DNA of 25,824 bases from DATDCV01 sp036524155 (GTDB lineage Bacteria; Verrucomicrobiota; Verrucomicrobiia; Limisphaerales; UBA8199): contig DATDCV010000016.1 in NCBI GenBank assembly GCA_036524155.1, forward strand, positions 1 to 25,824, given 5' to 3'. The translations under genes were made by a program, and so were the position numbers. The notes under the pieces are model-generated. The model had not been told where the DNA came from and ran no database searches. It saw only the letters and a list, made by a program, of their open reading frames with translations. Position 1 is the first letter of the stretch. Each line of letters begins with the position of its first letter. Below, piece by piece: positions 17,031 to 24,113 of this stretch.

Positions 17031-17049
17031 CTTTGGTCGAGGACCAAAG
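17031..17049. promoter_or_regulatory. split TTTGGTC/GACCAAA hairpin before the DUF5107 gene
   Basis: CTTTGGTCGAGGACCAAAG is a perfect 8-bp inverted repeat with a 3-nt spacer, 7 nt upstream of the ATG at 17024. Its half-sites are those of the TTGGWCCAA palindromes at 3710 and 10724. It occupies the place of the ribosome-binding site, so it may act as an operator or as an mRNA hairpin. Confidence 0.5.
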
Positions 17050-17139
17050 GTGCGCCCGGGAAATGAGCCACGTCAACGTAAAAGCTGGGCCCTTTGTACC
17101 CCCTCAGCTAACGGTGGAACGCGGCCTCCGCAATGTGGT

Positions 17140-17244
17140 CGGCGCGCGGACTTCAGTCCGCAGCAACTTCCGTTAGCAGGGGGCATCCGCATTCCAGACG
17201 CGATGGTCGATCGGTCATTGCTGCGGACTGAAGTCCGCGCGCCG
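17140..17244. repeat. 105-bp inverted-repeat element, copy 2
   Basis: Arms 17140-17166 and 17218-17244 are perfect 27-nt inverted repeats, identical to those of copy 1 (1313-1418). The 51-nt centre differs. It lies in the 412-bp gap between two divergent genes. Apart from this element, the hairpin at 17031 and the promoter candidate at 17390, I see nothing in the gap. DNA just outside the right arm is shared with the partial copy at 2536-2574. Confidence 0.9.
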
Positions 17245-17389
17245 GAGGCTCGGCCCACCCACAACCGACCTATTACGGCCTTTCTATTCTTCCGTGGGCG
17301 GGTTTATGGAGAGCCTCCCTTCGCCCGGGCACATGCATTGGGACCACGAACCGGCCACCGCCCAGTTGGACGACCTGCTCCCGCCATCC

Positions 17390-17419
17390 TCGACAAAGCG
17401 CTTAGAGTGAAACTATAGT
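17390..17419 (+). promoter_or_regulatory. candidate sigma-70-type promoter of the TraB-like gene
   Basis: TCGACA (17390-17395), an 18-nt spacer and TATAGT (17414-17419) are each one base from the E. coli-type consensus. The predicted start of transcription would lie ~10 nt before the ATG at 17437, giving a very short leader. Consensus rules for this phylum are assumed. Confidence 0.45.
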
Positions 17420-17436
17420 CCCCAGACCGACAGGGC

Positions 17437-18801
17437 ATGCAAACAGACCCACAAAAACCGTCGTTCGAGACCAGCCCACGGTCTGGCGGTGTGTCCCCGT
17501 CGTTGCCTGCGGCTGAGCCGCCGGTGGTCGGTGCTCTGCCCCCAGTGATCGCAGGCTTTTCCCCATCGCTTCCAACGAAGCCAGATCGCACATCCACGGC
17601 CGTGCCACGGATATTCGCCGTCCTGCTGAGCCTCTGCCTTGGACTGTTTATAGCCGACGCAGCCGTTTCTGCTGTCGATGACTCCTTGATCCTCTTCTTT
17701 GGTATTCGCGTTCTTTCGTTGATCCGCGGGACTCTGTTCCTTTTCGCCATCCTCATGGCGATGCTGACCTACGGCCTGATGGGGCTCTCGCCCATGATCC
17801 CCAAGCGCCTGTTTCTGCCTGTCACACTTTTCTATCCTGTAACCGGCCTGGTCCTGATTCCCTTTTGCATTTATTTCTATCCTCGGATTCAGCTGGTTGC
17901 CTGGGTCATCTCGTTGAGTCAGGTCATTTTCGGCCTAAGCATTCTGTACTTGCTGCACGGCGGGTTTAGGTTCCGGTGGCCGCTAGTTGCGGAGAGACAG
18001 CTCGGCGCGCGGCGCTTTAGCTGGCTGAACCTGTCGGCATTCCTGTTGGTGAACATTGTCGTTCTGGTGCCCGCTGCGATCATCTACCTGGTTGTTTGCG
18101 CCGCCCTGGCAGTGGATCATTTCAGCGAAGGCTTCCTGACGTTGCGGCCGGCTGGTTTGACCGTTCAAGTGAGAAAATACGTTCGGGACGACGGCAGGAC
18201 GATCCAGTTGTTTCCGATGTCGCACATCGGCGAACCCGACTTCTACCGGAAACTGTCGCATTCGTTCCCGACAAACTCGACCACTCTGATGGAAGGGGTG
18301 ACGGACAGCAGGAATCTGCTCACGAACAAAATTACTTACAGACGGATGGCAACCTCTCTCGGCCTGGCCGAGCAGCAGAGGGAGTTCCGGCCACGCCATG
18401 GCAAGCTGGTGTGGGCGGATGTGGACGTTGAACAGTTTGACACAAACACGATTGGCTTCCTGAACCTGATTATGCGCGTTCATTCAAAGGGTGTTAACGC
18501 AGACACCGTACTGCCCCTGGTGCAATACTCGCCGCCTCCCCATTTTGAGGAGCAACTCTTTGATGATCTCCTCCGAAAGCGCAACCGGCGCCTCCTGGAA
18601 CAAATTCATTCTCAGCTTTCGCAGTCGGAGAATATCGTCGTGCCGTGGGGAGTGGCCCACATGCCGGAGATTGCAGAAGAAATCCAAAAGTCTGGCTTCC
18701 GCCTGAAGGAAACCCGGGATTATGTAGTGATCCGATTCCGTTCCGGAGGCGACAAAAGCAGAAGCGCCGAGAAACAATCGGATGACGTAAAAGCGAAATA
18801 A
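17437..18801 (+). CDS. Membrane protein with C-terminal TraB/TIKI-like domain
   Basis: The 454-residue protein has a Pro-rich, disordered N-terminus (1-55), about five hydrophobic helices (58-80, 83-113, 126-148, 151-174, 197-226) and a soluble C-terminal domain (about 240-435). The soluble domain fits the TraB/PrgY/GumN/TIKI superfamily: a first histidine in LFPMSHIGEPDF (H263), an acidic LMEGVTD (E286), and a final IVVPWGVAHMPEI with H408 in the GxxH motif. TIKI members are metalloproteases; bacterial members are often linked to pheromone or signal-peptide handling, but none of that can be assigned here. In most relatives this domain is secreted or single-pass, so a multi-helix membrane fusion is unusual. 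The next gene on the strand lies 190 nt away. No strong Shine-Dalgarno sequence precedes the ATG. Confidence 0.7.
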   Translation: MQTDPQKPSFETSPRSGGVSPSLPAAEPPVVGALPPVIAGFSPSLPTKPDRTSTAVPRIFAVLLSLCLGLFIADAAVSAVDDSLILFFGIRVLSLIRGTLFLFAILMAMLTYGLMGLSPMIPKRLFLPVTLFYPVTGLVLIPFCIYFYPRIQLVAWVISLSQVIFGLSILYLLHGGFRFRWPLVAERQLGARRFSWLNLSAFLLVNIVVLVPAAIIYLVVCAALAVDHFSEGFLTLRPAGLTVQVRKYVRDDGRTIQLFPMSHIGEPDFYRKLSHSFPTNSTTLMEGVTDSRNLLTNKITYRRMATSLGLAEQQREFRPRHGKLVWADVDVEQFDTNTIGFLNLIMRVHSKGVNADTVLPLVQYSPPPHFEEQLFDDLLRKRNRRLLEQIHSQLSQSENIVVPWGVAHMPEIAEEIQKSGFRLKETRDYVVIRFRSGGDKSRSAEKQSDDVKAK

Positions 18802-18991
18802 CTTTGCCGCCGGCGTTTCGGCCCGCACCCTCGGCAACCCGGTCACGCTTCAGCGCGCGAGGCTCGACAAACCGTCGATGAGCTCGGCACCGGCTTATCC
18901 AGGCCTATAAACTGCGGACGGAATTGTAATCCGTTTGCGATTGTCATTAGCGGCCCGTCGCTTACTTTGCGGCTGAGTCAGGAGAACTCTT

Positions 18992-20002
18992 ATGAGCATC
19001 GTGTCTGGCATCGTGGTCGGCTTCGTGGCGTGGTTTCTGGTCCGCTACCTCGTCGCGGGAATCTATACCGTGAATCAGAATGAGCGCGCGGTGAAAACGC
19101 GTTTCGGCCGGGTCGAACGGGTCGGCTCCGCAACCACGCTCCAGGACCCGATGGCGGACGCCTTGCTCCCCGAGGAGAAGGAGCGCTATAACTTTCCGCA
19201 AGTGCGCGTGATTCCGCCCGGAGGACCCTATTTCAAATGGCCATGGGAAAAGGTCTACAAGGTCTCGATCGCGACCCAGACCATCAACATGGCTTTTGAT
19301 CCGGAAACCCCGGCGGCGAACCAGGGAGGCACCGTGCTGGAAGCCGTCACCAAAGACCAACTCAACACGGGCCTCACCGGCCAGATCCGTTATCGCGTTT
19401 CGGAAAAGAACCTCTACGCCAATATCTTTGGCGTGAAGCGGCCCATCGTTCACGTGATGGGCTATTTCACGTCGGTATTGCGCGAAAGGATCGCGAACTT
19501 CGAAGCCCCGGCACCGGCCGTCGCCGCGCCTTCGAGCCTGGGAGTTCCGACGCCGGAAATCGCGACGGCCGCCATCGGCGTCTCGATCAACGACCTGCGC
19601 AAGAACCTGCGCGACCTCAACGAGCACATGGACCGCGAGTGCAAATCCTCGGAGGCTCGTTATGGCATTGCGCTCGATGCGTCGCTGATTACGGGCATCG
19701 ACCCGCCGGGGGAAGTCGAGTCCGCGCTCGCGGCCATCAACACCGCCTATAACCAGGTGTCGTCCGATATCAGCCTCGCCCAGGCGGGGGCGGACCAAAA
19801 GCTGGTGCAATCGAAGACGGCGGTGGAAATCGAGACCCTCAAGGCGCAAGCTGAGGTCGAGCCGCTCAAGGCACTGGCCGACCAACTCCGGGAGCTGCAA
19901 TGCAGCGGCCCGGATGCGTTGCCGGCCTATGTGCGCAACGTGCGCCTGGCATTATTCAATCAGGCCCGCCGGGCCATTCTGGAGGTGCCCCATGATCGTT
20001 AA
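18992..20002 (+). CDS. SPFH/Band 7 membrane protein (first of a pair)
   Basis: The 336-residue protein has one N-terminal membrane helix (about 4-24) followed by a Band-7 domain: YTVNQNERAVKTRFGRVERV, GGPYFKWPWEKVYKVSIATQ, DQLNTGLTGQIRYRVSEKNL. A helical region with ALAAINTAYNQVSSDISLAQ and repeated charged residues (about 245-310) is typical of stomatin/flotillin oligomerisation. Such proteins form ring- or cage-like membrane microdomain scaffolds. AGGAG at 18980-18984 lies 7 nt before the ATG, one of the few clear ribosome-binding sites in the window. There is a long insert (PAPAVAAPSSLGVPTPEIAT, about 171-190) inside the Band-7 domain. It overlaps the next gene by 11 nt. No NfeD or protease partner is adjacent. 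Confidence 0.88.
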   Translation: MSIVSGIVVGFVAWFLVRYLVAGIYTVNQNERAVKTRFGRVERVGSATTLQDPMADALLPEEKERYNFPQVRVIPPGGPYFKWPWEKVYKVSIATQTINMAFDPETPAANQGGTVLEAVTKDQLNTGLTGQIRYRVSEKNLYANIFGVKRPIVHVMGYFTSVLRERIANFEAPAPAVAAPSSLGVPTPEIATAAIGVSINDLRKNLRDLNEHMDRECKSSEARYGIALDASLITGIDPPGEVESALAAINTAYNQVSSDISLAQAGADQKLVQSKTAVEIETLKAQAEVEPLKALADQLRELQCSGPDALPAYVRNVRLALFNQARRAILEVPHDR

Positions 20003-20915
20003 TTTCCTAATCGCCGCCGTTGGAACTTTCCTTGGGCTGCTGGCCCTCGGACCGGTCATCGCCGCTTTGTTCCGCGGATTGGGGTTCTATACCGTGGTGC
20101 AGGAGCGCCAGTGCAAGGTGTTCATCCTGTTCGGGAAGGTGGTCCTGATCCTCAACGAGCCCGGCCTCCATTTGCTGTGGTTCAAGCTTGGCTGGAAGGC
20201 GCCGCTGATCAACTGGATCGGGCGTTGCCACGTGCTCGACATGCGGCTCGACCAGGAGTATTTGCGCAGCCAGCCCGTAAATTCCGAGGAAGGCGCGCCG
20301 ATGGGCATCGGCATCTGGTACGAGATGTTCATCAGCGACCCGGTCTCCTATTTGTTCAAGAACGCCGACCCGCGCGGCTCGCTCGCCGCCAACGTCAGCA
20401 ACTCCACGGTGCGCTGCCTCAGCAACCTGAAGCTCGCGGCGATGATGGAAAATCGCCACGCGATGAGCCAAACCGTCCGCGCTGAAGTCTCGCCCAAGTC
20501 GCACGAATGGGGGTATCAACTCGGTTCGGTTTACATTCGCAAAGTGCACTTCCGCGACACGGGAATGATCAAGCAAATCGAGGAAAAAGTAGTCAACCGA
20601 CTGCGGCAGGTTACTTCCGCGATCAAACAGGATGGCGCCAACCAGGTCAGCGTCATCACCAGCACCGCCGAGCGTCAGGCGGCCATCGAGTTCGCCAAGG
20701 CGGCGGCGATGCGCCCCCGCATAGTCGGCGCCGGATTGCAGGCGATCGCCCGTGACCCGGCGATCGCCCGCGCCACCTTCGAGATCCTCGAAACCCAACG
20801 ACTGCTCGAGGGCGAGGCGGACATCACCTTGGTGCCCAAAGGAAACGAGCTGCTGGCAGAAATGGCCGCTGTGCAGGGCGAGATGAAAAAACCCGCTCCG
20901 ATGCCGAAGCAATGA
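19992..20915 (+). CDS. SPFH/Band 7 membrane protein (second of a pair)
   Basis: Start set at the ATG at 19992, which has GGAGGTG four nt before it and overlaps the first SPFH gene by 11 nt; the frame is also open further upstream (ATG at 19914) but that stretch is out-of-frame coding DNA of the first gene. The 307-residue protein has an N-terminal hydrophobic helix (about 3-27), then VVQERQCKVFILFGKVVLIL, LRSQPVNSEEGAPMGIGIWY, and RAEVSPKSHEWGYQLGSVYI, which matches the slipin/stomatin type. The later helical part is Ala-rich (AERQAAIEFAKAAAM). The overlap implies translational coupling and suggests the two proteins form a hetero-oligomer, in the manner of HflK/HflC, although neither looks like a direct orthologue. 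Confidence 0.87.
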   Translation: MIVNFLIAAVGTFLGLLALGPVIAALFRGLGFYTVVQERQCKVFILFGKVVLILNEPGLHLLWFKLGWKAPLINWIGRCHVLDMRLDQEYLRSQPVNSEEGAPMGIGIWYEMFISDPVSYLFKNADPRGSLAANVSNSTVRCLSNLKLAAMMENRHAMSQTVRAEVSPKSHEWGYQLGSVYIRKVHFRDTGMIKQIEEKVVNRLRQVTSAIKQDGANQVSVITSTAERQAAIEFAKAAAMRPRIVGAGLQAIARDPAIARATFEILETQRLLEGEADITLVPKGNELLAEMAAVQGEMKKPAPMPKQ

Positions 20916-21047
20916 CTGCCTGCGCGGTCGCGAGCGCGGGATGTGCTGGCGGGCGAGGACACCGCGACTGGCCTCCCCGGCATGCTCCAGCCTACTAATT
21001 AGCCTCATCTTTCAAACCGATTTGCGCCGGAGGCGTGTGTCGGCGTT

Positions 21048-21075
21048 TTGACACGGTGCGGTTTGGTGTTAGCCT
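21048..21075 (+). promoter_or_regulatory. weak promoter candidate upstream of pirin
   Basis: TTGACA (21048-21053) matches the -35 consensus; with a 16-nt spacer TAGCCT follows, a poor -10. It lies ~80 nt before the pirin start in the 241-bp gap after the SPFH pair. No clear terminator is seen in that gap. Confidence 0.25.
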
Positions 21076-21156
21076 GCACCGTGGAGAGCCAAGGCTGCAA
21101 CGTGAGCTCGGTGCTGTTCGATCGGCCGCGAATTCGAACACTATGTGGAGGCTGAC

Positions 21157-22059
21157 ATGTCCCTTCGACCAATTAAGCGACTGATCAAGGCCAAACCGAC
21201 CCTCGAAGGGGCCGGGGTGCATCTGCGCCGGGCCTTCGGCTTTGGAAACACGTCCGACTTCGACCCGTTCCTGCTTTTGGACGATTTCCGCAACGACGTC
21301 CCGGAGGATTACCTGGCCGGGTTTCCCTGGCACCCTCACCGGGGCATCGAGACGATCACCTACGTCCTCGCCGGAACAGTCGAGCACGGCGACAGCATGG
21401 GGAACCACGGCGCCATTGCCGCCGGTGACATCCAATGGATGACGGCGGGCAAGGGCATCATCCACCAGGAGATGCCCAAAGGTGACCAGTTGGGTCGAAT
21501 GCACGGCTTTCAGCTTTGGGCGAACTTGCCCGCGTCGAAGAAGATGACGGCGCCGCGCTACCAGGAGATTAAGGCGGTCGAAATCCCTGAGGTGACGGAC
21601 GACGATGGCACGCAGGCCCGGATTGTCTGCGGCAACTTCTGGGGAAAGAAGGGCCCGGTGGAGGGAATAGCCGCCGACCCGATCTACGTGGATGTGACGG
21701 TGCCGCCCGGCAAGCGGAAGAAGCTCCCCGTCGAAACGACGCGTCACGCCTTTGCCTATGTTTTCGCTGGAGGCGGTAAATTCTGCAACGCGTCGGGTCC
21801 GCTGGCGGTGCCGACGGAAGGAGTCGGTTGGGCCGATATGACTCCGCCCAGCGAAGCAGATAACCGATCCTTGGTGCTCTTCGACGGCGGCGACGAACTG
21901 GAGGTGCAGGCCGGCGAGGAAGGCATCCGATTCCTCCTCGTGTCCGGGCAGCCTCTCAAAGAACCTGTGGCCTGGTATGGCCCGATCGTGATGAATACCC
22001 AGCAGGAGCTCCGGCAGGCCTTCGAGGAGTTGCAGCAGGGAACATTCCTGAAGCCGTAA
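21157..22059 (+). CDS. Pirin-family cupin protein
   Basis: The protein (300 aa) is a bicupin of the pirin family. The N-terminal cupin has the family metal site: WHPHRGIETITYVLAG with H59 and H61, then GIIHQEMP with H103 and E105. The second domain has YVDVTVPPGKRKKLPVE and FAYVFAGGG. Pirins are iron-binding; some cleave quercetin and others act as redox-sensing regulators, so the role here is open. The start is set at 21157, 5 nt after a GGAGG, not at the ATG 12 nt earlier that would bury that site. The last ~104 nt are overlapped on the other strand by the broken cassette gene described next. Confidence 0.92.
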   Translation: MSLRPIKRLIKAKPTLEGAGVHLRRAFGFGNTSDFDPFLLLDDFRNDVPEDYLAGFPWHPHRGIETITYVLAGTVEHGDSMGNHGAIAAGDIQWMTAGKGIIHQEMPKGDQLGRMHGFQLWANLPASKKMTAPRYQEIKAVEIPEVTDDDGTQARIVCGNFWGKKGPVEGIAADPIYVDVTVPPGKRKKLPVETTRHAFAYVFAGGGKFCNASGPLAVPTEGVGWADMTPPSEADNRSLVLFDGGDELEVQAGEEGIRFLLVSGQPLKEPVAWYGPIVMNTQQELRQAFEELQQGTFLKP

Positions 22060-22420
22060 GGGTCAGGACGAGGTCCGAGCGCAACGCGTCAATCTTGAGG
22101 TAAGTATTCAACTTTCTGAAACGCCTATCGCCGACGCAGAAACTCACGTCGATATCTAAACCTCGATCGAGCTTTATTGAAGCCCGGTCGCGTCTCAACC
22201 TGAGCCAAGCAATCTCCGCTCCTCCGTCATAATCGGTCCCGTCATGCCACTCGATCGTCGGAGACTCGGGGAACTCGAAATTTCGGCTGATAAGAACATA
22301 AGGTGTGCTCCGCTCAGCTTCATCTTCACTCTGCCGCAGAGTATCAAGACATACCTGCAGAATCTCCCCGCCCATTGCGTCGGTGCAACTCAGGTATTTA
22401 GCTCTAAACGCGAGAGTCAT
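21956..22420 (-). CDS. Cassette gene 7, broken at its 3' end
   Basis: The ATG at 22420 lies 6 nt after the core GTTCGGT of the upstream attC, matching cassette layout; an earlier in-frame ATG at 22465 falls inside that attC and is disregarded. About 110 residues (MTLAFRAKYLSCTDAMGGEI, later IEWHDGTDYDGGAEI and DVSFCVGDRRFRKLNTYLKI) look like a genuine small soluble protein. The remaining ~44 residues, from about base 22090, have different composition and run antisense into the pirin gene, with no attC following. So the original end and its attC seem to have been lost. I do not recognise the family; no membrane segment is present. Confidence 0.6.
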   Translation of the reverse strand: MTLAFRAKYLSCTDAMGGEILQVCLDTLRQSEDEAERSTPYVLISRNFEFPESPTIEWHDGTDYDGGAEIAWLRLRRDRASIKLDRGLDIDVSFCVGDRRFRKLNTYLKIDALRSDLVLTLTASGMFPAATPRRPAGAPAGYSSRSGHTRPQVL

Positions 22421-22426
22421 GGCTTC

Positions 22427-22528
22427 ACCGAACGACCAGCATGAGCGCTGCGGGCCAGCCGCCAACGACCGTCGAATTGTCGCCGAACTGAACGGCTGGC
22501 TCCCATCCTCTGAATGGTGTGGTTGGGC
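22427..22528 (-). other. attC site of the zinc-ribbon cassette
   Basis: Read on the minus strand, the inverse core is GCCCAAC (22522-22528) and the core is GTTCGGT (22427-22433). An inner stem GCCAGCC/GGCTGGC and weaker outer pairing join them. The site is 102 bp, the least regular of the six. Confidence 0.6.
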
Positions 22529-22621
22529 GACTCGGTCATACCCGTAACACTCAACAAACTCTTATGGCCGCCTGCCCGATTTCCCGAGCATCTTCGCTTG
22601 CCAGGCAATCGCTTTCCTTTC

Positions 22622-22774
22622 CTATTCGCCCAAATCAAACGCTTCGACCTTTCCACAGGCAGGGCAAGGGAAATCCTGCGGAGCTCGGCTGGCGACGACG
22701 ACCTCGAATACCTTGCCGCATTCGTAGCAACGAATCGTCAGATTCATCGGGAAGTGAAAAGGCAGATTTTCCAT
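22622..22774 (-). CDS. Cassette gene 6: 50-residue zinc-ribbon protein
   Basis: A complete small gene runs from the ATG at 22774 to a TAG at 22622-22624. The protein begins MENLPFHFPMNLTI and carries CYEC (Cys16, Cys19) and CPAC (Cys37, Cys40), two Cys pairs spaced like a rubredoxin-knuckle zinc ribbon, and ends EAFDLGE. The start is 13 nt after the core of the attC at 22788. The function is unknown; zinc ribbons of this size bind nucleic acid or proteins. The gap of 93 nt between its stop and its attC is longer than for the other cassettes. Confidence 0.75.
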   Translation of the reverse strand: MENLPFHFPMNLTIRCYECGKVFEVVVASRAPQDFPCPACGKVEAFDLGE

Positions 22775-22787
22775 AGCGCGGCTAGCC

Positions 22788-22880
22788 GCTTAACGCTGCG
22801 CATCACTGGCGGCGCGCTGCTGATGCACTATATGAAACCTGGACGCCATCGCGCCGTCCAGTGAATGCGCTGGGTTAGAA
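22788..22880 (-). other. attC site of cassette 5
   Basis: On the minus strand, TTCTAAC (22874-22880) and GTTAAGC (22788-22794) are the outer elements. Between them GCGCAT-CACTGG-CGGCGCG pairs with CGCGCCG-T-CCAGTG-A-ATGCGC; the unpaired T and A are of the kind that set strand choice by integron integrases. Size 93 bp. Confidence 0.85.
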
Positions 22881-22884
22881 CGCC

Positions 22885-23385
22885 TCAACTGACCACCTCT
22901 AAATGTCCAAAGCAGGGCCAGAACCATAAGCATTTTGATGCTCTTTCTAATTCACCCAGGCGTCGCCCCTGTTCTTTGTCCTCCTCCGGCTCAATCGCAT
23001 AATCGCCTCTTCCGGCCTTCACATCAGAAAGCCCCTTCTCGAACCCTGACATGGAACGTTCCGTGAAATCGAGATGCACGAGGCTGCTCTCAACGCGAAA
23101 GGCCATCTGCCGCAACTGGTCTGACTCGGCATGGATCGTAATCCGAAGTCGGGAGAAGCACTCATACTTCTGGCCTCCTGAGATCTTTGCCTCGTCCTCG
23201 GCTTTGAGGGGTCGCAGCGGTATTGTCCGCCGTGCGCCATCGCCCTCCTTGCGGAGCTGCCGCAGGCACCCTGAGATCGCATCGCAAGCCGCCGGTTTGG
23301 CGGTGAAGTGCAAGCCGGGATAGTTGCGCGTGTTTTCTTTGTAACGCCAGCACCAAACTTCGAGATTTTGGAGGTATTTTTCCAT
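22885..23385 (-). CDS. Cassette gene 5: unknown soluble protein, 166 aa
   Basis: The protein begins MEKYLQNLEVWCWRYKENTR and includes YPGLHFTAKPAACDAISGCL, IHAESDQLRQM and VESSLVHLDFTERSM. No signal peptide or membrane helix is seen; predicted mixed alpha/beta. The ATG is 13 nt after the core of the attC at 23399 and the stop is 4 nt before its own attC. I recall similar cassette-borne or orphan hypothetical proteins in environmental genomes but cannot name a domain. Base composition is visibly less GC-rich than the genes left of the array. Confidence 0.7.
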   Translation of the reverse strand: MEKYLQNLEVWCWRYKENTRNYPGLHFTAKPAACDAISGCLRQLRKEGDGARRTIPLRPLKAEDEAKISGGQKYECFSRLRITIHAESDQLRQMAFRVESSLVHLDFTERSMSGFEKGLSDVKAGRGDYAIEPEEDKEQGRRLGELERASKCLWFWPCFGHLEVVS

Positions 23386-23398
23386 AGCAGGGCTGCGG

Positions 23399-23488
23399 CT
23401 CTAACGTTCCGCAGCAGCGGCACCGCGCCAGTGACGTAGTATGCAAACAGGACCGACTCGCGGGGTCCGCTGCCTGCGGTGGTTCGGC
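23399..23488 (-). other. attC site of cassette 4
   Basis: On the minus strand, the inverse core is GCCGAAC (23482-23488) and the core is GTTAGAG (23399-23405). The arms CCGCAGGCAGCGG...CGCGAGT and ACTGGCGCGGTGCCGCTGCTGCGG pair with one bulged G. Size 90 bp. Confidence 0.8.
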
Positions 23489-23492
23489 AGAA

Positions 23493-24104
23493 TCATCTTC
23501 TGTGTGGCTTGTCGAACTCCCTCATTATTCGGTCCCATATCACCATGTCGTTCGTGGATGCAGTTATACGGAAGACGTTCGGCTCTGGCCCCATTGCTTG
23601 CTTGCCGTAGCCGCCATCCTTAAATTTTTCGCGCTGTTTCAGCTCAAAGAGAACTTCCTGATCTTCCAGCGAATCGGTGCGATTGCTTAGAACGAATGTT
23701 TTCGTCTGGAAAAAGCCGCTCGCTAACCACGCTTTTTCCCGACGCTCCCGTTCGGCGCTCTCGGCAACGAGCAGCCTTGCCCGGAGCGGTTGCTCGCGGT
23801 CCAGCCAGATGGTGAAAGACTCCGTGCCCCACTCGACATCCCAATATCGGCAAAGAACGCCACCGCGCTGCGTCTCGTTTCCCACGTCCATGACAATAAA
23901 ACCTTCCGCGTCTTCATAGCGGCTCCGCTGTGTAATCTTGTAGTGGTATGGTGGAAATGGAATATCAAACGAACAAAGCTCCTGGCGGAAAGTTCCTCCG
24001 GCATAGATTCCCAGCGAATAAACGTTCTGGGCCAGAGCCGGCGCGGCGATCCCCGCAGTGAGCCCGACCGCGCACAGGATTAATCTGAAGGCAGGGAGTT
24101 TCAT
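23493..24104 (-). CDS. Cassette gene 4: secreted protein of unknown function, 203 aa
   Basis: The protein has a classic Sec signal peptide (MKLPAFRLILCAVGLTAGIA, then APALAQ at 21-26). The mature part, about 177 residues, is mixed beta/alpha with no recognisable domain: YSLGIYAGGTFRQELCSFDI, ESFTIWLDREQPLRARLLVA, and a charged C-terminus IWDRIMREFDKPHRR. The ATG is 9 nt after the core of the attC at 24114 and the stop lies 4 nt before its own attC. A cassette-encoded secreted protein suggests an envelope or extracellular role. Confidence 0.75.
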   Translation of the reverse strand: MKLPAFRLILCAVGLTAGIAAPALAQNVYSLGIYAGGTFRQELCSFDIPFPPYHYKITQRSRYEDAEGFIVMDVGNETQRGGVLCRYWDVEWGTESFTIWLDREQPLRARLLVAESAERERREKAWLASGFFQTKTFVLSNRTDSLEDQEVLFELKQREKFKDGGYGKQAMGPEPNVFRITASTNDMVIWDRIMREFDKPHRR

Positions 24105-24113
24105 GTCGCCTAC

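Noticed and set aside
18802..18991. Possible terminator or small gene in the gap before the SPFH pair
   Set aside because: No stem followed by a T-run and no open frame with a ribosome-binding site; I see nothing apart from the AGGAG before the SPFH gene.
18962..19900. A minus-strand open frame of ~310 codons opposite the first SPFH gene
   Set aside because: The plus-strand gene has a clear ribosome-binding site and Band-7 domain; the antisense translation is His/Arg-rich with no motif.
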